In this document: in pieces, positions 52,918 through 58,188 of the stretch
How the letters are laid out: each line of letters starts with the position of its first letter
How positions within the stretch are numbered: position 1 is the stretch's first letter
Program-made: the position numbers and the translations under genes
Notes under the pieces: generated by a model
What the model saw: only the letters and a program-made list of their open reading frames with translations
Told to the model about the DNA's origin: nothing
Databases searched by the model: none
NCBI GenBank assembly: GCA_052034865.1
Contig: JBPOIC010000008.1
Span: forward strand, 1 to 58,188
Length of the DNA stretch: 58,188 nt
Origin: JBPOIC01 sp052034865
Lineage (GTDB): Bacteria; UBA10199; JADFYH01
Direction of reading: 5' to 3'

Positions 52918-55230
52918 TTAGAAAAGTGAACCAATCGTAAAATTAAAGACCATCTTCTCTTCTCCCGGCTTGCGTTTAAAAGGGAGTCCCCATTCAAAAC
53001 GCAAAGGGCCAAAGGGAGAAATCCATCTCAAACCAAATCCATAATTCGCCCTCAGCTTCAGCAAATTAAAGTTTTCATCTTCTCCAAACGCATTCCCGGC
53101 ATCTGCAAATATCACCCCTCGAAAACCGGCAGCATCGTAGAGTGGAAATTCATACTCAAGATTAAAGAGTAAAAGCTTATTCCCGCCAAATACAAAGGTT
53201 TCGTCTGCGCCGGTACTAGAAGAGGGGATCTGAAGGGAAGGACCAATCGTGCGCGGCTGAAACCCTCTGAGAGAGTTGATCCCACCGGTAAAATAGCGCT
53301 CGAAAAGGGGAACCGGCCGATCGTTTAAGGACTTGATATAACCGATCCTCGCATTGGCCTTGATTGCCGAGTTTTTAGGTAAGGGAACCGGGATGTACCA
53401 ACGCGAGCTACCATCGACACGTAGAAAATCATTATCGCCTCCCAATCCAGCATACTCAAGAGAGACCTGATTGAAGGACCCTTTGGTGGCAAACAGCCGA
53501 TTGTTACGCGTATCGCGTTGGGCATTGGCAACCAGACTCGAGGTAATCCCGCTTGCATCTTTTTTGAAAAATTCCGGCACAATCACTGAGAAACTATCCA
53601 CCTTTACGTCTTCAAATCGGTATCCAAGGCTGAAGGAAGAATGTTCAAAAAGATGGTGTCCCAAATCGAGCTCTCCCCCGATAGAGTCACGATCGAAATC
53701 ATCGTAGTGAACCAGGATTTTTGAGAATTCTCCATTGAGGATCCAGCGGGTATCCAGAAAGTAAGGGTCGGTAAATTGCAATGAGAATTGCTGGCGTTTT
53801 TTGGAAAGTTCGGCAAGCAGTGAACCCGAAATGCCAAGACCCAAAAAATTTTGCTTGGAGACAGAGGCCGTAAAAAGAAAACTCTCAACAGAGCTAAAAC
53901 CCGCTCCCACAGAGAAAGAACCGGTTGATTTTTCCTTCACGTGAATATTGAGCACCAGACGATCTTCGGCAGATCCTTTGGGAGTCGCAAATTCCACGCT
54001 TTCGAAAAATCCGAGGGCCTCGACCCGTGCCTTGGATTTTCGAAGCAGGGTTTCATTGTAGAGGCTGTTTTCTTTCACCATCAATTCGCGGCGAATGACC
54101 TTATCGCGTGTGACGGTATTGCCGGTGATGTTGATTTTTTCAATGATGGTTTTTTGTCCTTTGTCGATATTGATTTCGATATCGACTTCTTTTTTGGCAT
54201 CATCCGGAAAAGGACGAGGGCGAATATTGGCAAAGGCATAGCCCTGATTGCCATACATCTCTTCAACACCCAGCAGATCTTCTTCGAGTACTTTTTGAGA
54301 AAAATAATTTCCTTTTAAATTTTCAAAGTGGGAAAGAATTTCTTCGGAAGTGGTAAGGACATCGCCCGCAACGGTGATTTGATTTACGCGGTATTTCTGA
54401 CCTTCATGAATTCGGAATCTAAGTTCAATTCCCTTGCCGGAAGGCATGGGAATCACTTCCGGTCTTTCAACCTGAGCTTTCAGATAGCCCTGATTGAGAT
54501 ATTGATAAGTCAAAAAGGCCACATCACGATCAATCATTTCATCACGATATTTTCCAGAGCCGGTCAAAAAAGAAAGAATCCCTTTCGGTTTGCTCTTTAA
54601 AAAACCCTGGAGTTTGCGAGAGGAAAAAGCCTTGTTTCCTTCGAAGGTAACTTTTTCAATCTTCGAAGCTTTGTTTTCAGTGATTTGAAATACCAGATCG
54701 ACTTCGTTTTTCTGGGTTTTGGAGGGCTCCACTTCGGAGGTGATTAAAGCGAATCCCATTCCTTCTTTCGCATACAGCTCTTTGATTTTGGCCTTGGATT
54801 CGGCAATCTTGTTTTCATCCAGGATCTGAAAAGGTTTTTGAACGATCTCATCCCGAACTTTCGATTCTGAAACTTCTTTGGCCCCTTGAATAACAATGCG
54901 GCCTACATCGGGTTTTTCCCTCACACGAATGAGAAGTTTTAACCCTCCTGCCTGATTTTCTTTTTCGACCTGAATCTCGGAGAAAATTCCCATCTGATAA
55001 AGCCGCTTTATATCTTCATGAATGCGGTCTTTGGAAAAGGATGAGCCGACGGTGCTCTGAACATTTTTAAGGAGGGTTTCTGAATCGGTTTTCACATTGC
55101 CGACAACTTCGAGGGAATGAATAGTTTCGGCGGCCTGGAGGATTGGAGGAAAGGCAAACGCAAGCAGAATGAAAAAAAAGACCGACATTCCGATTTTGCG
55201 CAGTGGGTTGATAAATGAAAGGTGTCGCAT
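52918..55230 (-). CDS. bamA: Outer membrane protein assembly factor BamA
   Basis: 770 residues. A signal peptide (~1-33, ending LQAAE) is followed by five POTRA domains (~34-350; e.g. VGNVKTDSETLLKNVQSTVG, GNKAFSSRKLQGFLKSKPKG, GNTVTRDKVIRRELMVKENS) and a 16-stranded barrel. The conserved YFTGGINSLRGFQPRTIGP motif (loop 6 VRGF-like) is near 625-645. The last residues are VFNFTIGSLF, with the aromatic C-terminal signal. It inserts beta-barrel proteins in the outer membrane. It lies between the lol genes and skp. Confidence 0.96.
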   Translation of the reverse strand: MRHLSFINPLRKIGMSVFFFILLAFAFPPILQAAETIHSLEVVGNVKTDSETLLKNVQSTVGSSFSKDRIHEDIKRLYQMGIFSEIQVEKENQAGGLKLLIRVREKPDVGRIVIQGAKEVSESKVRDEIVQKPFQILDENKIAESKAKIKELYAKEGMGFALITSEVEPSKTQKNEVDLVFQITENKASKIEKVTFEGNKAFSSRKLQGFLKSKPKGILSFLTGSGKYRDEMIDRDVAFLTYQYLNQGYLKAQVERPEVIPMPSGKGIELRFRIHEGQKYRVNQITVAGDVLTTSEEILSHFENLKGNYFSQKVLEEDLLGVEEMYGNQGYAFANIRPRPFPDDAKKEVDIEINIDKGQKTIIEKINITGNTVTRDKVIRRELMVKENSLYNETLLRKSKARVEALGFFESVEFATPKGSAEDRLVLNIHVKEKSTGSFSVGAGFSSVESFLFTASVSKQNFLGLGISGSLLAELSKKRQQFSLQFTDPYFLDTRWILNGEFSKILVHYDDFDRDSIGGELDLGHHLFEHSSFSLGYRFEDVKVDSFSVIVPEFFKKDASGITSSLVANAQRDTRNNRLFATKGSFNQVSLEYAGLGGDNDFLRVDGSSRWYIPVPLPKNSAIKANARIGYIKSLNDRPVPLFERYFTGGINSLRGFQPRTIGPSLQIPSSSTGADETFVFGGNKLLLFNLEYEFPLYDAAGFRGVIFADAGNAFGEDENFNLLKLRANYGFGLRWISPFGPLRFEWGLPFKRKPGEEKMVFNFTIGSLF

Positions 55231-55294
55231 CTTAAGTGAAGTCTCCAGTCTATAAAATTCAGGCCCCGATCAAAACGGGGGCTACGTACTTTAT

Positions 55295-55975
55295 TTACCC
55301 GATTTGAGCAATCTTTCCATCCTGGACCCGGATCTTTCTTTGAAAGTGCCTGGCCATTTCCTCGTTGTGGGTCACAACGACAAGGGTGGTGTTTAGGCCT
55401 CGACTCAAATCCAGAAACAGATCCAGAACCTTTTGCGAAGTTTCTGTGTCGAGATTTCCTGTTGGCTCATCGGCCATCAGAATCTCTGGTTTTAAAGTCA
55501 AAGCCCGCGCCAAGGCAACCCTTTGTTGCTCCCCCCCCGAAAGTTCCTGGGGGCGATGATTGGCCCGATGGGAAAGCCCAACGGCACTCAGACTTTCCAG
55601 GGATTTTTCTTTGGCTTGAGAGCGTGGAGTTTTCGCAATCAAGTGAGGCATCATCACGTTTTCCAGGGCATTAAAAAGGGGAAGAAGGTGGTGAAACTGG
55701 AAAACGAAGCCCAAATGACGATTTCTGAAAAGGGCCAGGTCCTCTTCACTTTTTTGAAAAAGATTCTCTCCTCTGAAAAAGACCTCTCCCTGATCGGGTC
55801 TATCGAGCCCCCCCAACAAATGAAGCAGGGTGGATTTGCCAGCCCCAGAACTTCCGAGCAGCACGATCTGATCCCCGGCATCCACTGAAAGATCAATGCC
55901 TTTCAGAACTTCGATCTTTTGGGAATCTTTTTGATAGGATTTATAAAGTCCCTGTGTTTCGAGAATAGGAGGCAT
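55295..55975 (-). CDS. lolD: Lipoprotein-export ABC transporter ATPase LolD
   Basis: 226 residues of the LolD/MacB-type ATPase. Walker A GSSGAGKST is at 41-49, followed by LGGLDRPDQGEV and RNRHLGFVFQFHHLLPLFNA near 85-104. The signature LSGGEQQR is near 146, Walker B ILMADEPTGNLDTE near 163 and the switch His in VVVTHNEEMA near 200. With LolC/LolE it extracts lipoproteins from the inner membrane for LolA. It directly follows the LolC-like gene and precedes bamA. Confidence 0.94.
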   Translation of the reverse strand: MPPILETQGLYKSYQKDSQKIEVLKGIDLSVDAGDQIVLLGSSGAGKSTLLHLLGGLDRPDQGEVFFRGENLFQKSEEDLALFRNRHLGFVFQFHHLLPLFNALENVMMPHLIAKTPRSQAKEKSLESLSAVGLSHRANHRPQELSGGEQQRVALARALTLKPEILMADEPTGNLDTETSQKVLDLFLDLSRGLNTTLVVVTHNEEMARHFQRKIRVQDGKIAQIG

Positions 55976-56029
55976 AAATTTGTCCGAAGTGGAATGGATT
56001 GGGATGATTGGATTTTTTGTTGCTGAGTT

Positions 56030-57250
56030 TTAAATCCTTTTCATCACCCTTCGTGCCGCAAAGGTCGTTGCCAGATAAGCCATTGAAAAAGAAAAAACCG
56101 CTACGCTCAAAATATTTTTCCAGCTTAAGGAAACAGGTAGTGCAGAGACCTGATACCACTCTTTCGAAAGAGTCAAAACGGAATGATGGGCAAGAAAATA
56201 AGAGATCGCCCCGCCCAACAAACATCCAGAAAAAACCCCGAGCCCTCCAATTACAAGGCCCTGAATCTGAAATATCCTTTTTAAGGCTTTGGGAGAAAAT
56301 CCTAAAGCCCTTAAGATGACAATCTCTTTGGACTGTCGGGTCATCAAAATAAGGGTGAGCCCAATCAGATTGGTGGCGGCTATCGCGATGATGAGTCCCA
56401 TGATGAGAAAAAAGAGGGTTTTTTCAAGACTCAAAACATAAAAAATCTCTGCATTGAGCTGATCCCAGGTCAAAAAACTGAAAGTGTTTCCAAATTCTGC
56501 CTGAAGAAGCCTGGCTATCGGATGGACCTGACTTGGATCCCTAAAACGCAATCCATAACCACTCACCGCTTCTTTGGCTTGAAAAAAATCCTGTGCCTGT
56601 GCAAGCGACATCAACAAAAACTGAGAATCGTATTCGTAAATTCCAGTGGAAAAGGTCCCGACCACTTTAAACCGCTTGAAATTACGGGCATCCGCAATGT
56701 TTTTTACATCACTTTTGGGAGAAAGAATTGAAACCACAGGATCTTCAGGTTTTACCCCCATAGCCTCGGCAAGATCAGCACCCAAAATCACCGTCGGCAT
56801 TTCCCCCGTGTCCTGAAAGACAGCAGTCCAGTCGGGAGAGGAGGGAGACGCAAGGTAAGGCTTTATTTCCATTCGATACACACCCGAAAAACTTTGAGGA
56901 TCTATTCCTTTTAAAACAAAACCCTTCACCTTCGAGTGATGCGCAATCATCCCCACTCGATAAAGATAGGGAGTCCACGCCTCCAACCCCTGTGACTCAT
57001 AGGGTTTGAATTGTTCATCGGGGAAAGGAAGTTGCACTTCTTCCTGACCCATAATGACCAGATGGGCATTAAAATCCAGAATCGAGCGGGTGATGCTTTT
57101 TTCAAAACCGTCCAGAACTGCAAGGGTCAGGGTTTGTACCGCCGTCCCCAATAGCAAACCGAAGATGGCCACCCACCCGATCGCCGATAAGGCAAGACGG
57201 GATCGCCGCGAAAACAGGGAGCGAAGAGCAATCTGAAATGAAAGAGACAT
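56030..57250 (-). CDS. lolC: Lipoprotein-releasing ABC permease (LolC/LolE family)
   Basis: 406 residues, family length. The cytoplasmic/first helix stretch (SLSFQIALRSLFSRRSRLAL) leads into TM1 (~24-50) and a large periplasmic domain (~55-270). Three C-terminal membrane segments then end AYLATTFAARRVMKRI. The MacB/LolC-type pattern includes LMTRQSKEIVILRALGFSPK near 315-334. An adjacent upstream permease is cut by the contig junction, so LolC and LolE cannot be told apart; the symbol is tentative. Confidence 0.87.
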   Translation of the reverse strand: MSLSFQIALRSLFSRRSRLALSAIGWVAIFGLLLGTAVQTLTLAVLDGFEKSITRSILDFNAHLVIMGQEEVQLPFPDEQFKPYESQGLEAWTPYLYRVGMIAHHSKVKGFVLKGIDPQSFSGVYRMEIKPYLASPSSPDWTAVFQDTGEMPTVILGADLAEAMGVKPEDPVVSILSPKSDVKNIADARNFKRFKVVGTFSTGIYEYDSQFLLMSLAQAQDFFQAKEAVSGYGLRFRDPSQVHPIARLLQAEFGNTFSFLTWDQLNAEIFYVLSLEKTLFFLIMGLIIAIAATNLIGLTLILMTRQSKEIVILRALGFSPKALKRIFQIQGLVIGGLGVFSGCLLGGAISYFLAHHSVLTLSKEWYQVSALPVSLSWKNILSVAVFSFSMAYLATTFAARRVMKRI

Positions 57251-57252
57251 GG

Positions 57253-57369
57253 TTACTCGTACCTCAAGGCCTCAGCGATCCCAAATTTTTCTCCACGACT
57301 GGCAGGATAAATGGAAGCCAGATAAGTAAGCGCTGGGGTTGCTAAAAATACGGATAGGATGAATCCAGG
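57253..57369 (-). CDS. C-terminal end of a second LolC/LolE-type permease (truncated at junction)
   Basis: On the minus strand the frame reads PGFILSVFLATPALTYLASI followed by YPASRGEKFGIAEALRYE and a TAA at 57253-57255, two bases before the 56030-57250 start. A hydrophobic helix plus the P(A)xxA...xxxEALRYE ending is the standard LolC/LolE/MacB C-terminus. The upstream part is missing because the sequence changes character near 57370. It would be the first permease of a lolE-lolC-lolD operon. Confidence 0.8.
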   Translation of the reverse strand, partial: PGFILSVFLATPALTYLASIYPASRGEKFGIAEALRYE

Positions 57370-57385
57370 TTCAAAACGGACCGGC
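57361..57385. other. Probable chimeric junction
   Basis: To the left the sequence is moderate-GC with an in-frame LolE-like C-terminus on the minus strand. To the right it becomes strongly GC-rich, with third-position G/C codons on the plus strand. Neither open frame crosses the point with a sensible family continuation. Confidence 0.75.
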
Positions 57386-57608
57386 AAACTGCCTGATCCT
57401 CACCATGATTGCCGTGCAGCAGCAGCATGTGCAGGCCGTCATGGAAGACCGCCTGCAAGAGCGCTACCTGCGCCTGGACGCCCCCTGGCCTGCCCGGGCC
57501 GGGTTGGGCATAGACATTGCCACGCCAGAGGCGGCACACACCTTGTCGGCCCTGGGGCGCCAAACCCTGGTGCAGACCGATGCCCAGCGGTTGCTGGATT
57601 TTCTGTAG
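57375..57608 (+). CDS. C-terminal end of a patatin-like protein (partial, foreign-looking)
   Basis: The frame is open from a TGA at 57360-57362 to a TAG at 57606-57608. It reads, in part, MIAVQQQHVQAVMEDRLQER then YLRLDAPWPARAGLGIDIAT and LSALGRQTL. A short tail of the form RYLRLDxPxxxxxxxxDxATPEAxxxL resembles the end of patatin-like lipases of the CapV type, but this is a weak call. The 5' part is cut at the junction. Codon use is unlike the rest of the window. Confidence 0.3.
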   Translation, partial: NGPANCLILTMIAVQQQHVQAVMEDRLQERYLRLDAPWPARAGLGIDIATPEAAHTLSALGRQTLVQTDAQRLLDFL

Positions 57609-57700
57609 CGCTGGCAATCGGGTGCGGCGCACCTTTACTTTTGCTGGTGCTTGCAACACCATGGTGCCTGCACATTTCATTTGCACGGAGGTTGAATCCC

Positions 57701-58033
57701 ATGAGCACCATTACCTTGAACCAGGACGCCGCCAGCCGTTACACCAGCGCTGCTGTCAACGCTGGTGCCCAAGAGCGTGCTGCGGTGGCAGCGGCCAACC
57801 GGCGCAGCAACGAGCAGGCGGCTGCATCTGCACCCGTCCCCAGCGCACGCAATGAAACCACCGTCACCTTCAGCCCGCGCGCCTTGGAACTGGCCGCCAA
57901 TGCCGAGCGTGAGGATGCCCGCCGCACCGCCGAGCAGGCGCAGACGCGCCAGAACAGCGAGCAAATGGCCAGCCAGCGTGCCGCCGAATTGAACGCCCAG
58001 GCCCGCGCCGCCAGCGAGCGGGGCAGCAGCTGA
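57701..58033 (+). CDS. Small hypothetical protein, Ala/Arg-rich
   Basis: 110 residues from the ATG at 57701, which has CGGAG eight bases upstream. Sequence starts MSTITLNQDAASRYTSAAVN and is Ala-, Arg-, Gln- and Glu-rich. The C-terminal half has strong heptad character (LAANAEREDARRTAEQAQ), suggesting a helix. There is no signal peptide and no family is recognised. The strong GC bias matches only the right flank, not the main window. Confidence 0.6.
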   Translation: MSTITLNQDAASRYTSAAVNAGAQERAAVAAANRRSNEQAAASAPVPSARNETTVTFSPRALELAANAEREDARRTAEQAQTRQNSEQMASQRAAELNAQARAASERGSS

Positions 58034-58188
58034 CGCCTGGCCTGTCTAAAATACAGGTAAAAAGTGGCTATAGCCCTTGCTGGGTAAGCGCTAGCAGCTA
58101 TCAAATTAAAAGCACTTTGGCCAGTCAATACGGGCCATGGAGCGGTGGTTGAGCTGCTGTGCCAGTGCTCAGGCGGGAAGGAACAGCG
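58034..58188. other. GC-rich right end with Comamonadaceae-like spacer
   Basis: Contains GCTATAGCCCTTGCTGGGTA then AGCGCTAGCAGCTATCAAAT. From memory this type of AGCGCTAGCAGCTATCAAA spacer is frequent in Comamonadaceae genomes. No gene is seen. Confidence 0.45.

Overview
The window comes from a Gram-negative bacterium. It carries BamA, Skp/OmpH and a Lol lipoprotein-export operon, and most of it has moderate GC. Large secreted proteins with Myxococcus-type cysteine-rich repeats, thrombospondin type 3 repeats and short C-terminal sorting tags point to a deltaproteobacterium-like or related lineage. The dispersed intergenic repeats and an abrupt composition change near base 57370 suggest a metagenome-assembled contig. 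The last ~800 bases are GC-rich, read like betaproteobacterial (Comamonadaceae-like) DNA, and are probably an assembly chimera.

Layout. 1-1528: C-terminal end of a patatin-like protein, a YhhN-family membrane protein, and a frameshifted remnant of an IS3-type transposase. 1529-6947 (minus): two large secreted proteins. 7212-19610 (mostly minus): housekeeping genes (rsmI, SCP2, DUF2752, DUF4870, acyl-CoA synthetase, yraN, rpmB, relA/spoT, gmk, yicC, a CoA-transferase pair, and glnK-amtB with a sigma-54 promoter). 20104-23744: a transglutaminase-like/TPR protein and a KimA-like transporter. 23955-30255 (minus): xerC-hslV-hslU-argB-argD-argF. 30388-45522: a 1092-residue cysteine-rich surface protein facing four large plus-strand genes of unknown function. 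45768-57369 (minus): exported proteins of unknown function, a DUF885 peptidase, greA, an exonuclease, a HAD protein, an FHA protein, and skp-bamA-lolD-lolC with a truncated second permease.

Most interesting result: six transcription units (5278<-, 6947<-, 33666<-, 33912->, 35934->, 42706->) each have upstream an element of the form CGCAAC-N15-CCGATAA with exactly the same 15-base spacing. I found it in front of no other gene here. It unites the three secreted cysteine-containing proteins with the four-gene block of EF-hand, beta-barrel-like, coiled-coil and OmpA-like proteins. This suggests one envelope or surface regulon read by a dedicated alternative sigma factor (ECF-like or sigma-28-like). 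The products of the plus-strand block have no visible signal peptide although two contain barrel-like regions and one an OmpA-like C-terminus, so where they sit in the cell is an open question.

No tRNA, rRNA or CRISPR array was seen.
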